A stretch of DNA of 64,000 nucleotides, taken from the NCBI RefSeq assembly GCF_002443155.1, contig NZ_CP023667.1:868001-932000 (forward strand), read 5' to 3'. The DNA is from Alcaligenes faecalis. Lineage in GTDB: Bacteria; Pseudomonadota; Gammaproteobacteria; Burkholderiales; Burkholderiaceae_B. Below the pieces are notes generated by a model. That model was not told the DNA's origin, did not search any database, and saw only the letters and a list, made by a program, of their open reading frames with translations. The stretch's first letter is position 1. Each line of letters opens with the position of its first letter. A program made the translations under genes and the position numbers. Below are positions 15,621 through 27,002 of the stretch, one piece after another.

Positions 15621-16661
15621 GTGACTGAAAGTGAAATAATCCGAGTCCTGGAGACGGCTTTGCTGTGTGCGCAGCAGCCCATGAACAGCGCCGAGTTGCG
15701 CAAGATGTTTGTCTCCCCGCCGCTGAGCGCGGATGATCTGCGCCGTTATCTGGCTATCTTGCAACTGGATTGGAAAGAGCGTGGCCTGGAATTGGTTCAG
15801 GTCGCCTCGGGTTGGCGCTTTCAAAGTCGCCCGGCCATGCAAGTGTTTTTGTCCCGCCTCAGTCTGGAGCGCGCGCCCAAGTATTCGCGGGCCGTGCTGG
15901 AAACCTTGGCGATTATTGCTTGGCGGCAACCCGTTACCCGTGGGGATATTGAGGACATACGTGGTGTCAGCGTATCGACTCAAATTGTGCGCACCCTGGA
16001 AGATCGGGGCTGGATTGAAGTGCTGGGCTATCGTGATGCGCCCGGACGCCCGGCATTGCTGGGAACGACCCGTCAGTTTCTGAACGATCTGGGTCTGCGT
16101 TCTTTGGATGAATTGCCTTCGGTTGAAACTCTGGATTCCCTGGATGTGCTGGCGTCCTTGCCAAACGGGCAGGCGGCATCGGCTGATCAGGAGCAGGGCA
16201 AAGAACAGGGTCAACAGCAAGATCAAGAGCAGGATCAAGAACTGGACCTGCAACAGGGTCAGCAACCGGATCAACGGCAGGGTGAAGATCATCAGGGTCA
16301 GAACCAGGAGCAAGCGGCAGAGCAGGGCGCAGAGCACGAGTTTGCCTTTGCAGCAACGCAGCAGACGGGTTCCGAAGCAGGGCAAGAAATAGAACAAGAA
16401 GCAGAGCAAGACGCTGCTTTGGAAGTGAGCATGGAGCCGCTACAGGCCTCTGTTGCTCAGCTTGAGCTGGAGTCCGAACCGGATTCCGAGCCAGGTAGTC
16501 AGGACGATTTGCTTGAGGCGGCTCCAGAGGCGGAGCGGCCACAAACTGAACAAGCTGAAGTGAATACGACACCGGACCCCGTGGATGAGGCCCAGGCTAC
16601 GGCTGGCCTATCGGATATACAGGCACCGGATGAAATAAAAAACTCTGGAGTAAATGATTAA
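15621..16661 (+). CDS. scpB: Segregation and condensation protein ScpB with long acidic Gln-rich tail (346 aa)
   Basis: Subunit of the SMC-ScpAB condensin. The first 180 residues carry the two winged-helix domains, with the conserved [28 protein letters not shown] and a typical [18 protein letters not shown] end. Residues from about 190 onward are an extended low-complexity tail built of Gln, Glu and Asp (repeated QEQGQ, DQEQDQ and EQEAEQD units). The tail is longer than the usual ScpB end and probably disordered. The start is GTG 15621, with GAGG about 10 bases upstream. scpA is not adjacent in this window. rluB follows after 2 bases, so the two are co-transcribed. Confidence 0.93.
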   Translation: MTESEIIRVLETALLCAQQPMNSAELRKMFVSPPLSADDLRRYLAILQLDWKERGLELVQVASGWRFQSRPAMQVFLSRLSLERAPKYSRAVLETLAIIAWRQPVTRGDIEDIRGVSVSTQIVRTLEDRGWIEVLGYRDAPGRPALLGTTRQFLNDLGLRSLDELPSVETLDSLDVLASLPNGQAASADQEQGKEQGQQQDQEQDQELDLQQGQQPDQRQGEDHQGQNQEQAAEQGAEHEFAFAATQQTGSEAGQEIEQEAEQDAALEVSMEPLQASVAQLELESEPDSEPGSQDDLLEAAPEAERPQTEQAEVNTTPDPVDEAQATAGLSDIQAPDEIKNSGVND

Positions 16662-16663
16662 AA

Positions 16664-18493
16664 ATGACTGATTCGCACGAGACGAACACAGCCTCCATGT
16701 CGGACGCCTCTGGCGCGGCCGACCCCAAGAATCCCCGCGCGAAAGGCCAAGGGCGCAAGTTGCGCACCCCGTTTCGCCGCCGTCGTGGCGATGCCACGCA
16801 AGAGTCGGCTCCCCGTCAGAATGAAGAGGCCCAGGCGGCCGCTCCTAGTGAGGCCAAGGCCCGTCCTGCTCGCCCACAGAATAATCGTCGCAAACCCGCC
16901 CCGGCTGGTCGTCGTCAAGATGCACGCGGTGGTGCTGGCAAACGCCAGGGCAGCGCGCAGGATGCTCGCTATTCGAACCCGGTTGATGACGCGCCGGTTG
17001 TGATTCTGGATGGGGATGACGACATCGCATTCAGCCACCTGGACAAGCAAAATCGTCTGTCGCAGCGCCTGGGTAAATACATGGGCAGCGAGCTGGTGCA
17101 GCCTAAATTGCACAAGGTGCTGGCCGAGGCCGGTATCGGTTCGCGCCGCGATATGGAAGAGCTGATTGTTGCAGGCCGTGTTTCCGTGAATGGCGAGCCT
17201 GCTCATATTGGTCAACGTGTCAGTGCAGACGACAAGGTGCGTATTAATGGTCAATTGATCAATCGGGCCAATACCAAGCGCCCTCCGCGCGTGATTCTGT
17301 ACCACAAGCCCGCTGGCGAAATTGTTACGCACGACGACCCTGAGGGTCGTGCCACCGTGTTCGGTCGCCTGCCTTCCCTGAAAGTGGGCAAGTGGTTGTC
17401 TGTTGGTCGTCTGGATTTGAACACCGAAGGTTTGTTGATCTTCACGACATCGGGCGATATTGCCAATCGCATGATGCATCCACGCTACGGTGCCGAGCGT
17501 GAATACGCAGTACGTGTTCTGGGCGAGCTGAGCGAAGAGCAAATGCAGTCCATGCGTGATGGTGTGCAGCTGGAAGACGGTGTGGCCAAGTTCGGTTTGA
17601 TCGAGTTTTTGGGCGGTGAGGGCAGCAACCGTTGGTATCGCGTCACAATTCATGAAGGTCGTAACCGTGAAGTGCGTCGCATGTTTGAAGCCATGGGTGT
17701 GACGGTCAGCCGTTTGATTCGTACCCGTTTTGGTGATGTCGGTCTGCCTAAAAACCTGCGCCGTGGTCGTTGGGAAGAGCTGGATGCCGATGTGGTGATG
17801 GCATTCATGCTGCGTCTGGGCCTGGTGAAGGAATCGGATGACGAAGGCCCGCACCAGCGTCGCGAACGCCAGCCACTGTCTCACGATAGCGCCTTGCCTC
17901 CCGGTTTCGGGACGCTGGAGCACAATGGTCTGAGCGGTGCTCGCATGGGTCGTGGTGGTCGTGTGGCTGGTCGCGGTCGTTCCTCGAACAATGTGCGCGT
18001 GAATGAATCCGTCAGCGGCGCCTTGTTCATCAGCGGTGGTCTGGCCAACGGTCATCCCGATGGTGGTCGTCGTGAACAGGGTGGTCACGGACGTGGTGCT
18101 CCACGTAGCGGCCAGGGTGCTCGTGGGCAGCAGCGCGGTCGTTCGGCAGAAGGACGTTCTTCGGAGGCTCGTACACACGAAGGTCGCGGTCGCGAGGGGC
18201 GTTCGCAGGAAGGTGCCCGTGTGCATAATGGCCGCCGCCCAGCACGTGGCGATCAGGCGCGTGGTGAGCAAGGTCGTGGTGATCAGGCCCGTGGCGGTCA
18301 CGCTCGCGGTGCTCAGGAAGGACGTGCGCCTTCAACCCGTCGCGGTGCTTCCGATCGCGCCGGTGCCGGGCAAGCGCCCAGGGCGTCTGTGAAGAAAACA
18401 ACGGTGGTGCGCCGTGTCAGCCGTCGTGATGACGACTGGCAGCCAGCCAGCTCGGCAGCCCATGAATCCCACTTGGGACGCGGGCGCCGGTAA
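16664..18493 (+). CDS. rluB: 23S rRNA pseudouridine-2605 synthase RluB with long basic extensions (609 aa)
   Basis: Converts U2605 (E. coli numbering) of 23S rRNA to pseudouridine. The core at about residues 145-385 has an S4 domain ([22 protein letters not shown]) and the RsuA-type catalytic motif [13 protein letters not shown] with catalytic Asp251. Around it are an N-terminal basic, Ala/Pro/Arg-rich region of about 140 residues and a C-terminal tail of about 210 residues made of Arg-Gly-rich short repeats ([29 protein letters not shown]). E. coli RluB is roughly half this length. The tails are typical of disordered RNA-binding segments (inference). Extended RluB proteins occur in related betaproteobacteria. 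Confidence 0.95.
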   Translation: MTDSHETNTASMSDASGAADPKNPRAKGQGRKLRTPFRRRRGDATQESAPRQNEEAQAAAPSEAKARPARPQNNRRKPAPAGRRQDARGGAGKRQGSAQDARYSNPVDDAPVVILDGDDDIAFSHLDKQNRLSQRLGKYMGSELVQPKLHKVLAEAGIGSRRDMEELIVAGRVSVNGEPAHIGQRVSADDKVRINGQLINRANTKRPPRVILYHKPAGEIVTHDDPEGRATVFGRLPSLKVGKWLSVGRLDLNTEGLLIFTTSGDIANRMMHPRYGAEREYAVRVLGELSEEQMQSMRDGVQLEDGVAKFGLIEFLGGEGSNRWYRVTIHEGRNREVRRMFEAMGVTVSRLIRTRFGDVGLPKNLRRGRWEELDADVVMAFMLRLGLVKESDDEGPHQRRERQPLSHDSALPPGFGTLEHNGLSGARMGRGGRVAGRGRSSNNVRVNESVSGALFISGGLANGHPDGGRREQGGHGRGAPRSGQGARGQQRGRSAEGRSSEARTHEGRGREGRSQEGARVHNGRRPARGDQARGEQGRGDQARGGHARGAQEGRAPSTRRGASDRAGAGQAPRASVKKTTVVRRVSRRDDDWQPASSAAHESHLGRGRR

Positions 18494-18827
18494 AGCCAAG
18501 TCGCACGGACTTTGAGTTTGTGGCCCGAACCCTGCGGTTTGGGCCTGTAAGGCCGTGTGAATGCACGTATTTTCCGGTTTTCTGGTAGAATATAGAACTT
18601 GGCTCAGAGACGTTTGTGTCGGCTGGGTCTTTTTTGATGCTGCGCGCCAGCGAATAGGGCGGTCTTTCAAGGCAAAGTCAAGGTAAAGACCGCGTGGATC
18701 ATCCGGTTCGGTTGCGCCTGCAACTATCCCGATTTGACGTTGGCAATGCGCAAGACCAGGGCCCGCTTGACTCTCAAGTGTGCATGGTGACCATGGGCTG
18801 GCGTACAGCCCATTTTTTTTGGATTTT
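18494..18827. other. rluB-rimP intergenic region: hairpins and rimP leader
   Basis: 334 bases without a gene. From the left it holds a stem GGCCCGAACC/GGTTTGGGCC (18522-18545, no U run), a -10-like TAGAAT at 18586-18591 without a convincing -35, and then a GC-structured leader. The leader has GGTCTTT pairing with AAAGACC, TTGCGC pairing with GCGCAA, and finally the terminator hairpin at 18793-18820. The arrangement suggests a transcribed, structured 5' leader of the rimP operon. Confidence 0.5.
18793..18820 (+). terminator. Terminator hairpin directly upstream of rimP, candidate attenuator
   Basis: ATGGGCTG and CAGCCCAT form a perfect 8-bp stem around GCGTA, followed by eight Ts, ending 7 bases before the rimP start codon. 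A complete intrinsic terminator here would stop transcription into rimP-nusA-infB unless it is bypassed, so it is probably a regulated attenuator. Conserved terminator-like leaders before rimP have been reported computationally in other proteobacteria. The U run also occupies the place of the ribosome-binding site. Confidence 0.65.
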
Positions 18828-19319
18828 ATGGCAGACATTCTGGCTTTGGCACAAGAGACCCTGGCGGGTACCGAGTACGAACTGGTGGACGTGGAGCGTG
18901 CGCCGCTAGGCTTGTTACGCATCATCATCGATCACCCGGAAGGGGTGCGTATCGAACACTGCGAATGGGTGTCTAAACAATTGTCGCGCGTTTTCGAAGT
19001 GGAAAACGTGGACTACAACCGCATGGAAGTGACCTCGCCGGGGGTGGATCGCCCTTTGCTGCGCATTGGCGATTACGTGCGTTTTGCGGGCAGTCGGGTG
19101 CAGGTGCGCCTGCACGAAGCACTCGATAATCGGAAAGTGTTTGTGGGTACGCTCCACGCTCCTGAAGGGGCGCTACCGGCTAGTGTTCCGCTGGATACCG
19201 TTTTTAGGCTGGAACTGGACGAAGCATCGGGCAAGCTGACGCAGGTCGAATTCACCTATGACCAGGTGGATCGTGCCAAATTGGATCCCGTTCTTGATTT
19301 CAAGGGTAAGAAGCGATGA
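18828..19319 (+). CDS. rimP: Ribosome maturation factor RimP (163 aa)
   Basis: Needed for 30S subunit maturation. The N-terminal domain has [32 protein letters not shown], and the conserved SPGVDRPL marks the junction to the C-terminal Sm-like domain. The ATG at 18828 gives the normal family N-terminus. A longer frame from 18780 would translate through the terminator hairpin and is rejected. No Shine-Dalgarno sequence precedes the ATG; the T run of the hairpin lies there instead. Its stop overlaps the nusA start by ATGA. Confidence 0.95.
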   Translation: MADILALAQETLAGTEYELVDVERAPLGLLRIIIDHPEGVRIEHCEWVSKQLSRVFEVENVDYNRMEVTSPGVDRPLLRIGDYVRFAGSRVQVRLHEALDNRKVFVGTLHAPEGALPASVPLDTVFRLELDEASGKLTQVEFTYDQVDRAKLDPVLDFKGKKR

Positions 19320-20800
19320 GTCGCGAAATTCTATTGCTGGTCGATGCGCTGGCGCGTGAAAAATCCGTAGCGCGTGATGTCGTGTTCACCGCGCTCGAAA
19401 GCGCTTTGGCTTCGGCCATGAAAAAGCGCTTCAAGGAAGATGTCGATATCCGTGTGGAAATTGACAGGGAAACTGGCGCCCACGAAGGGTTCCGGCGCTG
19501 GTTGGTTGTGCCTGATGAGGCCGGCCTGCAAGAGCCCGATAAACAGGAAATGTTGTCGGACGCCCAGGAAATCGATCCCGAGCTGCAAGTGGACGATTAC
19601 ATCGAAGAGCCGCTCGAACCTATCGAGTTCGGTCGTATCGGTGCCCAGGCGGCCAAACAGGCCATTTTGCAAAAGATCCGCGACGCCGAGCGCGAACAGG
19701 TTCTGAACGACTTCCTGGAACGTGGTGAAACCATTGTTTCCGGTACGGTCAAGCGCATGGATAAGGGCGATGCCATTATCGAAATGGGCAAGATCGAAGC
19801 ACGTCTGCCTCGTTCGGAAATGATCCCCAAGGAAAATATCCGCGTGGGCGATCGTGTTCGTGCCTGGGTTCAGAAAGTGGATTACGCAGCACGTGGCCAG
19901 CAGGTCATCCTGTCGCGTACTGCGCCTGACTTTATTAAAGAACTGTTCGAGAACGAAGTGCCCGAGATCGAACAGGGTCTGCTGGAAATCAAGGCCGCTG
20001 CCCGTGATGCGGGTGTGCGCGCCAAGATCGCCGTTATTGCTTATGACAAGCGCATCGATCCTATCGGTACTTGCGTGGGCATGCGTGGTTCGCGCGTGAC
20101 TGCGGTGCGCAACGAGCTGGGCGGTGAGCAGGTCGATATCGTGTTGTGGGCGGATGATCCGGCCGAATTTGTGATCGGTGCTCTGGCGCCGGCACACGTC
20201 GAATCCATTTTGGTGGACGAAGACAAGCACGCCATGGACGTGGTGGTAGACGAAGAAAACCTGCCCAAGGCGATTGGTTCGCGTGGTCAGAACGTGCGTC
20301 TGGCATCGGAGCTGACCGGCTGGCAGATCAACATCATGACACCGGAAGAAAGCCGCAACCGTCAGGACGAAGAGCGCGAAGAATTGCGCGCTACCTTCAT
20401 GTCCCGTCTGGATGTGGATGAAGCCGTGGCCGATATTCTGATCGACGAAGGGTTTACCGGTCTGGAAGAAATCGCTTATGTGCCCATGCAGGAATTGCAG
20501 GACATCGAAGCCTTTGACGAAGAAACCGTCAACGAGCTGCGTGCCCGCGCCCGCAATGCACTGCTGAGCGAGGCCATCGCCAAGGAAGAATTGGTACAGA
20601 CCGCGGTCAAGGAACTGGCAGGAGTCGAGGGCATGACGCCCGAGCTGATCGCCGTACTGGCCGAAAACGAGATTACAACGCTGGATGAACTGGCGGAACT
20701 GGCAACGGACGAGCTGTCCGAGATGACCGGCCTGGCGCAAGATGCGGCCAGCGATCTGATCATGCGTGCCCGTGCCCACTGGTTTGACGACGAGGCCTGA
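19316..20800 (+). CDS. nusA: Transcription termination/antitermination factor NusA (494 aa)
   Basis: RNA-polymerase-binding factor for pausing, termination and antitermination. Domains in order: the N-terminal polymerase-binding domain (about 1-130), an S1 domain ([26 protein letters not shown]), two KH domains ([15 protein letters not shown] and [18 protein letters not shown]), and two C-terminal acidic HhH-type repeats as in E. coli. Length equals the classical proteobacterial form. It overlaps rimP by 4 bases and leads into infB. Confidence 0.98.
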   Translation: MSREILLLVDALAREKSVARDVVFTALESALASAMKKRFKEDVDIRVEIDRETGAHEGFRRWLVVPDEAGLQEPDKQEMLSDAQEIDPELQVDDYIEEPLEPIEFGRIGAQAAKQAILQKIRDAEREQVLNDFLERGETIVSGTVKRMDKGDAIIEMGKIEARLPRSEMIPKENIRVGDRVRAWVQKVDYAARGQQVILSRTAPDFIKELFENEVPEIEQGLLEIKAAARDAGVRAKIAVIAYDKRIDPIGTCVGMRGSRVTAVRNELGGEQVDIVLWADDPAEFVIGALAPAHVESILVDEDKHAMDVVVDEENLPKAIGSRGQNVRLASELTGWQINIMTPEESRNRQDEEREELRATFMSRLDVDEAVADILIDEGFTGLEEIAYVPMQELQDIEAFDEETVNELRARARNALLSEAIAKEELVQTAVKELAGVEGMTPELIAVLAENEITTLDELAELATDELSEMTGLAQDAASDLIMRARAHWFDDEA

Positions 20801-20867
20801 TATGTCTAGCTAGGTCCCGCGCGTTGTATTCATTAAGAATAGTTGTAGTAAAGCAAGAGAGAGTCGA

Positions 20868-23800
20868 ATGTCGAGTAACACTGTCGCCCAGTTCGCTCAA
20901 GAACTGAAAATGCCTGCGAATGTTCTGCTGGAGCAGTTGCGTAGCGCAGGTATTGAGCTCAAATCAGTTGATGACACCATCACTGATTCGGATAAGGCGA
21001 AGCTGCTTGAATCGTTGCGCCGCTCGCACGGCAGTCAGGAAGGCAACAAGATCACCCTGACTCGCCGTCAAACATCGGAGATCCGTCAGGATGACGGGTC
21101 GGGTCGCTCCCGCACGATTCAGGTGGAAACACGCAAAAAACGTGTGTTTGTAAAGCGTGATCCCTCCGAGCTGGTGGCAGAAGCCAATGCGGCATTGGCA
21201 CAGGAAAATGCAAAGGAGCAAGCTGCTCAGGCCCAGGCGGCCAGTCAGGAAAAACCGGCTGTTGAACAGGCGCCTGCCGCGCCTGTCAGCGAGCCCGTCG
21301 CTCCTGTGGCAGCCGCTCCTGAAGCGCCTGTGAAAGAGCAAGCCCCTGTGGAGTCCAAGCCTGAGCCCAAGCCAGAGCCTGAACCCGAAGTGGTCGCTGC
21401 TCCCGAGCCGACTCCTGTTGCTGAGCCCGCGCCCGAACCTGCTGCTCCTGCAGAGCCCGTTGTGGCTGCCCAGGAAAATACTAAGAAACCCGAGCCTCAG
21501 CCTCAGGAACAAGCACCTGCTGCAACGGAACCCTCCGAAGCCGCGGCAGCGCCTGTTCAGGAAAAGGCCGAATCGGCTCCCTCTCCTACGGCCCAAGAAA
21601 AGCCCGTGGAACCTACTAAATCTGTAAACGACGCCCGTCAAGCTAACTCTGTGAATAAAAATCAGCACCCTCAAGGGACTAAAACGCCCACTTCGACTGG
21701 AAAACCTCGGGATATGGCCGCCACTGGTCAGCGCCGTGCAGTGCGTGGCCCGGTGATTCCGCCTGTTGCCGCCGATGTGGAGCAAGACCAGGATCGTGAT
21801 CGCGCCCGTAAGGCCGCAGAGGCAGAGGCCGCTGCTTTGCGCGATATGTTGAACCGTCCTCGTAAGGTCTTGCGTGCTCCCGAGCCAGAGGCTGATAGCA
21901 AGGCAGGTGCCAAGGGCGCTCAGAAGAAAGACGCCAAAGGCTCGAAAACTGACAAGGCTCCAGGCAAACCCGTCAAGACCGACAGCACGCCTGGCTGGAC
22001 CAACGATGCCAGTCGCAAGAAGCAGCCTTCCAAGGCTGATGTGGCTTCCGCCGGTGCCGGTGGTGGTCGCGAAGGCTGGAAGTCCAATGCCAAGGCTGGT
22101 CGTGGCAAGGGCGGCCGTGGTGGCCGCAATGCGCAGGCCGAGCGTCGCGAACCGCAAGTGGCAGAATTCATTGCCCGTGAAGTGCACGTGCCTGAAACCA
22201 TTTCGGTCAGCGATCTGGCTCACCGGATGGCCGTCAAGGCTGCCGAGGTGATCAAGCATCTGATGAAGCTGGGTCAGATGGTTACCATCAACCAGGTGCT
22301 GGATCAGGAAACGGCCATGATTCTGGTCGAAGAACTGGGTCACAAGGCAATTGCCGCCAAGCTGGACGATCCTGAAGCCTTCCTGGTGGATACGGATGCC
22401 CAGAACGACGCCGAACTGAAGCCCCGCGCGCCAGTGGTAACCGTGATGGGTCACGTTGACCACGGCAAGACCTCGCTGCTGGACTACATCCGTCGCGCCA
22501 AGATCGCGTCGGGCGAAGCCGGTGGTATTACGCAGCACATTGGTGCTTACAACGTTAAAACGGATCGCGGCACTGCCACCTTCCTGGATACCCCCGGTCA
22601 CGAAGCCTTTACGGCCATGCGTGCTCGAGGTACCAAGGCAACAGACATTGTGATTCTGGTGGTGGCCTCCGATGACGGCGTGATGCCTCAGACTCGTGAA
22701 GCGATTCACCATGCTCGCGCTGCTGGCGTACCGCTGGTGGTGGCGATCAACAAGATTGATAAACCTGAAGCCAACCCGGAACGCGTCAAGCAGGAACTGG
22801 TGGCCGAAGAAGTGGTGCCTGAAGAATACGGTGGCGATGTGCCCTTTATTCCTGTGTCGGCCAAGACCGGCCAGGGCATCGACGAATTGCTGGAAAACGT
22901 GCTGCTGCAAGCCGAAATGCTGGAGTTGAAGGCTCCGGTTGACGCACCAGCCAAGGGTACGGTTATTGAAGCCCGTCTGGACAAGGGCCGCGGTCCTGTC
23001 GCCACCATCCTGGTTCAAAGCGGTACCTTGAATCGTGGTGACAGCGTGCTGGTTGGCGCTTCCTTCGGTCGCGTTCGCGCCATGCTGAACGAAACCGGCA
23101 AGTCGCTGAACTCGGCAGGTCCGTCGATTCCTGTGGAAATTCAGGGTCTGACCGAAGTGCCAGCCGCGGGTGACGAACTGGTTGTGATGGCCGACGAGCG
23201 TAAAGCCCGTGAAATCGCTTTGTTCCGTCAAGGCAAGTTCCGTGATGTGAAACTGTCGCGTCAACAGGCCGCCAAGCTGGAGTCCATGTTCGACAACCTG
23301 GGCGAAGGCACGCAAACCCTGTCGCTCATCATCAAGACCGACGTGCAAGGTTCGCAAGAAGCGCTGGTGCAGTCGCTGGTCAAGCTGTCTACCGACGAAG
23401 TGCGTGTGGTGGTTGTACACGCGGCCGTGGGTGGCATCTCCGAGAGCGACGTCAACCTGGCTATTGCGTCCAACGCGGTGGTGATCGGCTTTAACGTCCG
23501 TGCCGAGCAAAGCGCCAAGAAACTGGCTGAAGCCAATGGCATTGACCTGCGTTACTACAACATCATTTACGATGCGGTTGACGAGGTCAAAGCGGCTCTG
23601 TCCGGCATGCTGGCTCCCGAGCAGCGCGAAGAAGTCATCGGCATGGTTGAAATTCGTGAAGTCTACAACGTGTCACGTATTGGTAACATCGCTGGGTGTA
23701 TGGTTACCGAAGGCGTGGTCCGTCGCGACTCGCAAGTTCGCTTGTTGCGCAACAACGTCGTGCACTGGAGTGGCTACCTGGATTCCCTGCGCCGCTTCAA

Positions 23801-23924
23801 GGACGATGCCAAGGAAGTGCGTTCCGGCTTCGATTGCGGTATCACGCTGCGCGGCAACAACGACATCCAAGTGGGCGACCAGCTTGAGATCTTCGAGATC
23901 AAAGAGATCGCCCGGACACTGTAA
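20868..23924 (+). CDS. infB: Translation initiation factor IF-2 (1018 aa)
   Basis: GTPase that brings fMet-tRNA to the 30S subunit. The N-terminal IF2_N domain ([20 protein letters not shown]) is followed by a very long Ala/Pro/Glu/Lys-rich linker (about residues 90-440), a second IF2_N-like helix ([24 protein letters not shown]), and the G domain with P-loop GHVDHGKT at residues 528-535, DTPGHEAF and NKID. Domains II-IV for ribosome and fMet binding complete it. An alternative internal start of the IF2-beta type could exist but is not obvious. Initiator tRNA genes lie a few kilobases upstream. Confidence 0.98.
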   Translation: MSSNTVAQFAQELKMPANVLLEQLRSAGIELKSVDDTITDSDKAKLLESLRRSHGSQEGNKITLTRRQTSEIRQDDGSGRSRTIQVETRKKRVFVKRDPSELVAEANAALAQENAKEQAAQAQAASQEKPAVEQAPAAPVSEPVAPVAAAPEAPVKEQAPVESKPEPKPEPEPEVVAAPEPTPVAEPAPEPAAPAEPVVAAQENTKKPEPQPQEQAPAATEPSEAAAAPVQEKAESAPSPTAQEKPVEPTKSVNDARQANSVNKNQHPQGTKTPTSTGKPRDMAATGQRRAVRGPVIPPVAADVEQDQDRDRARKAAEAEAAALRDMLNRPRKVLRAPEPEADSKAGAKGAQKKDAKGSKTDKAPGKPVKTDSTPGWTNDASRKKQPSKADVASAGAGGGREGWKSNAKAGRGKGGRGGRNAQAERREPQVAEFIAREVHVPETISVSDLAHRMAVKAAEVIKHLMKLGQMVTINQVLDQETAMILVEELGHKAIAAKLDDPEAFLVDTDAQNDAELKPRAPVVTVMGHVDHGKTSLLDYIRRAKIASGEAGGITQHIGAYNVKTDRGTATFLDTPGHEAFTAMRARGTKATDIVILVVASDDGVMPQTREAIHHARAAGVPLVVAINKIDKPEANPERVKQELVAEEVVPEEYGGDVPFIPVSAKTGQGIDELLENVLLQAEMLELKAPVDAPAKGTVIEARLDKGRGPVATILVQSGTLNRGDSVLVGASFGRVRAMLNETGKSLNSAGPSIPVEIQGLTEVPAAGDELVVMADERKAREIALFRQGKFRDVKLSRQQAAKLESMFDNLGEGTQTLSLIIKTDVQGSQEALVQSLVKLSTDEVRVVVVHAAVGGISESDVNLAIASNAVVIGFNVRAEQSAKKLAEANGIDLRYYNIIYDAVDEVKAALSGMLAPEQREEVIGMVEIREVYNVSRIGNIAGCMVTEGVVRRDSQVRLLRNNVVHWSGYLDSLRRFKDDAKEVRSGFDCGITLRGNNDIQVGDQLEIFEIKEIARTL

Positions 23925-23927
23925 TTT

Positions 23928-24341
23928 ATGGCACGACACAAGTCCAAACCAAACCCAGGGCGCAATCTGCGCCTGGCCGACCAGATCCAGAAGGATCTGG
24001 CGGTCCTGATCCAGCGCGAGATCGACATGACCCGCGCTGGTCTGATTACCTTGACCGGCGTGGAATTGTCTCCCGACTACGCTCACGCCAAAGTGTATTA
24101 CTCGGTGCTGGGCGCCGAGCCCGAAGTCGCCCAGGCGGCTTTGACCGAGAAGGCCGGTTGGTTGCACTCGCTGCTGTTCAAGCTGCTGCATATCCATACC
24201 GTTCCTACTCTGCATTTTCATCACGACCGACAGTTGGAACGCGGCATGGAGCTCTCCAAGCTCATCGACAGCGCCAACCAGGCCGATAGCGAATTGACTG
24301 GCTCTGCTTCCAAATCGGACGAGCCAGACGAACAGCCCTGA
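23928..24341 (+). CDS. rbfA: 30S ribosome-binding factor RbfA (137 aa)
   Basis: Small KH-like protein that matures the 16S rRNA 5' end and helps release the 30S subunit for initiation. Typical sequence: [20 protein letters not shown] near the start, [16 protein letters not shown] in the middle and [22 protein letters not shown] at the end. The start is 3 bases after the infB stop. The C-terminal tail is acidic and variable. Confidence 0.96.
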   Translation: MARHKSKPNPGRNLRLADQIQKDLAVLIQREIDMTRAGLITLTGVELSPDYAHAKVYYSVLGAEPEVAQAALTEKAGWLHSLLFKLLHIHTVPTLHFHHDRQLERGMELSKLIDSANQADSELTGSASKSDEPDEQP

Positions 24342-24374
24342 CGCGGCTGTTGTTTCTTCACGGATTGACACACG

Positions 24375-25127
24375 ATGGCTACGCGAAAACGCGGGCAGTT
24401 GATTGACGGTGTGCTGCTACTGGACAAGTCCGACGGAATGTCCAGCAACCACGCCTTGCAGCGTGCTCGCCGCACTCTGGATGCCCGCAAAGCTGGCCAT
24501 ACTGGAACCCTGGACCCGTTTGCAACGGGCCTGCTGGTTTGCTGTTTTGGCCGGGCTACCAAGATTTCCGCCACGATGCTGGAAGCAGACAAAGCCTATG
24601 AAGCTACCTTGCAGTTTGGGCAGGAAACCGATTCAGGTGACTTGACCGGCAATGTGGTGTCCCAGGCTCCGGCAGATTTTGCCGGTGTCATCCTCGAGGC
24701 GCTGGAAGCAGTACTACCTGCTTTCCGAGGACCCATTACCCAGGTGCCGCCCATGTATTCCGCGCTCAAGCGCGATGGCAAGCCCCTGTATGAATATGCC
24801 CGTCAGGGTATAGAGCTGGAACGTGAGGCACGACATCTCGTGATTCACGATTTGCAGGTGCAAGACTTTACGCCGCAATCGGCGCGTCTGTTTGTACGTT
24901 GCAGCAAGGGAACCTATATCCGGACCCTGGCGCAAGACATTGGACGTGCTCTGGGGTGTTTTGCCCATCTGACGGCCTTGCGCCGGACAGAGTTAGGACC
25001 TTTTCATATCGACGACGCCTACACCCTGGACGGGTTGCAGGCGATGGAAGACCCGATGTCGGCCTTGCTGGCCATCGAGAGCTTGCCTACCGAGATTTTG
25101 CCCAAAAAACTTCAATCAGAAGGATGA
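24375..25127 (+). CDS. truB: tRNA pseudouridine-55 synthase TruB (250 aa)
   Basis: Forms pseudouridine in the T-loop of all elongator tRNAs. The catalytic motif HTGTLDPFATGLL carries the catalytic Asp at about residue 42. Other family elements are GVLLLDKSDGMSSNHALQ, VPPMYSALKRDGKPLYEYAR and the Cys-containing CSKGTYIRTLAQDIG. The C-terminal PUA-like region is short. It lies between rbfA and typA in the conserved order. Confidence 0.97.
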   Translation: MATRKRGQLIDGVLLLDKSDGMSSNHALQRARRTLDARKAGHTGTLDPFATGLLVCCFGRATKISATMLEADKAYEATLQFGQETDSGDLTGNVVSQAPADFAGVILEALEAVLPAFRGPITQVPPMYSALKRDGKPLYEYARQGIELEREARHLVIHDLQVQDFTPQSARLFVRCSKGTYIRTLAQDIGRALGCFAHLTALRRTELGPFHIDDAYTLDGLQAMEDPMSALLAIESLPTEILPKKLQSEG

Positions 25128-25130
25128 GTT

Positions 25131-26948
25131 ATGAGACGCGCATTGCGCAATGTGGCCATTATTGCCCACGTTGACCACGGGAAGACCACCCTGGTCGATC
25201 AATTGTTGAGACAGGCAGGTACGTTCCGTGACAACGAACATATCTCCGAACGTGTCATGGACTCGGGCGATATCGAGAAAGAACGCGGTATTACCATTCT
25301 GGCGAAGAACTGTGCCGTCGAATACGAAGGCACCCACATCAACATTATCGACACCCCCGGCCACGCCGACTTCGGTGGTGAGGTCGAGCGCGTGCTGTCC
25401 ATGGTTGACGGCGTGCTGTTGTTGGTGGACGCGGTTGAAGGCCCCATGCCTCAAACCCGTTTCGTGACTCGTAAAGCTCTGGAACTGGGTTTGCGTCCGA
25501 TTGTGGTGGTCAACAAGGTTGACCGTCCCGGCGCCCGTCCTGACTTCGCGATCAACGCCACGTTCGACTTGTTCGACAAACTGGGCGCGACCGACGAACA
25601 GCTGGACTTCCCCATCATTTACGCATCGGGTCTGTCGGGCTACGCCGGTTTGACCGAAGATGTGCGTGAAGGCGACATGCGTCCTTTGTTCGACGCGATT
25701 CTGGAACACGTTCCTCAGCGTGAAGATGACGTCAACGCACCTTTGCAGCTGCAGATCTGTTCCCTGGACTACAGCTCCTACGTGGGCAAGATCGGTGTAG
25801 GCCGTGTGAACCGTGGTCGCGTGCGCGCGGCCCAGGACGTGGTCGTGAAATTTGGTCCTGATGGCGAAGCTATCAAGGGCCGCATCAACCAGGTTCTGAA
25901 GTTCAAGGGTCTGGAGCGTGTGTCGGTAGATGAAGCCGAAGCCGGCGACATCGTGCTGATCAACGGTATTGAAGAGCTGGGCATTGGTTGCACGGTAACC
26001 GATCCTGCTCACCAGGAAGCGTTGCCTTTGCTGCGCATTGACGAGCCTACCCTGACCATGAACTTCATGGTGAACACCTCGCCTCTGGCCGGCCGTGAAG
26101 GCAAGTTCGTGACCAGCCGTCAGCTGCGTGACCGTCTGGACCGCGAATTGAAGTCCAACGTGGCTTTGCGTGTGAACGAAACCGACGACGATACCGTGTT
26201 TGAAGTGTGCGGTCGCGGTGAGTTGCACCTGACCATTCTGATCGAAAACATGCGTCGTGAAGGCTATGAAATGGCCGTATCGCGTCCACGCGTGCTGATT
26301 CGTGAAGAGAACGGCGTCAAGATGGAACCCTACGAGCAACTGACCGTGGACGTCGAAGACGGCCACCAAGGTGGCGTGATGGAAGAACTGGGTCGCCGTC
26401 GTGGTGACTTGCAGGATATGGTTGCCGATGGCCGTGGTCGTACACGCCTGGAGTACCGTATTCCCGCCCGTGGCCTGATCGGCTTCCAGGGCGAGTTCAT
26501 GACGCTGACACGTGGTACTGGCCTGATGAGCCACACCTTTGACGAGTTCCGCCCCATGCGTGAAGGCGCGGTTGGCGAGCGTCGTAATGGCGTGCTGATC
26601 AGCCAGGACGACGGGGATGCCGTGGCCTACGCCTTGTGGAAACTGCAGGATCGCGGTCGCATGTTCGTGTCCCCCGGTGATGCCCTGTACGAAGGCATGA
26701 TCATTGGTATTCACAGCCGCGACAATGATCTGGTGGTTAACCCCATCAAGGAAAAGAAACTGACCAACGTGCGCGCTTCCGGCAAGGACGAGCACATTGA
26801 TCTGGTTCCGCCTATCCGCTTGAGCCTGGAATACGCCGTGGACTTTCTGGATGATGACGAGCTGGTTGAAGTGACTCCCAAGTCCATTCGCCTGCGCAAG
26901 CGTTATCTGAAGGAACACGAGCGCCGTCGTAGCCAACGCGAAAGTTGA
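25131..26948 (+). CDS. typA: Ribosome-associated GTPase TypA/BipA (605 aa)
   Basis: EF-G-like translational GTPase involved in 50S assembly, especially in the cold, and stress adaptation. G motifs: [27 protein letters not shown] and [10 protein letters not shown]. The BipA-specific C-terminal domain includes [35 protein letters not shown]. The start is 3 bases after the truB stop, and a strong terminator follows at 26972. Confidence 0.98.
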   Translation: MRRALRNVAIIAHVDHGKTTLVDQLLRQAGTFRDNEHISERVMDSGDIEKERGITILAKNCAVEYEGTHINIIDTPGHADFGGEVERVLSMVDGVLLLVDAVEGPMPQTRFVTRKALELGLRPIVVVNKVDRPGARPDFAINATFDLFDKLGATDEQLDFPIIYASGLSGYAGLTEDVREGDMRPLFDAILEHVPQREDDVNAPLQLQICSLDYSSYVGKIGVGRVNRGRVRAAQDVVVKFGPDGEAIKGRINQVLKFKGLERVSVDEAEAGDIVLINGIEELGIGCTVTDPAHQEALPLLRIDEPTLTMNFMVNTSPLAGREGKFVTSRQLRDRLDRELKSNVALRVNETDDDTVFEVCGRGELHLTILIENMRREGYEMAVSRPRVLIREENGVKMEPYEQLTVDVEDGHQGGVMEELGRRRGDLQDMVADGRGRTRLEYRIPARGLIGFQGEFMTLTRGTGLMSHTFDEFRPMREGAVGERRNGVLISQDDGDAVAYALWKLQDRGRMFVSPGDALYEGMIIGIHSRDNDLVVNPIKEKKLTNVRASGKDEHIDLVPPIRLSLEYAVDFLDDDELVEVTPKSIRLRKRYLKEHERRRSQRES

Positions 26949-26971
26949 TTTTTCGGGTTTAGCGATACGAG

Positions 26972-27002
26972 AAAACGCCTGCTTGATGCAGGCGTTTTTT
27001 TT
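26972..27002 (+). terminator. Terminator of the rimP-typA operon
   Basis: AAAACGCCTGC and GCAGGCGTTTT pair perfectly (11 bp) around TTGAT and are followed by further Ts. Confidence 0.95.

Noticed and set aside
16658..18301. Long minus-strand open frame under rluB
   Set aside because: Thr/His-rich shadow of the Arg/Gly-rich rluB coding strand; no start signal and no recognisable domain.
20964..23510. 848-codon minus-strand open frame under infB
   Set aside because: Antisense shadow of the Ala/Pro/Glu linker and G domain of IF-2; no domain or ribosome-binding site.
25116..26936. 606-codon minus-strand open frame under typA
   Set aside because: Antisense shadow of a highly expressed gene with strong codon bias.
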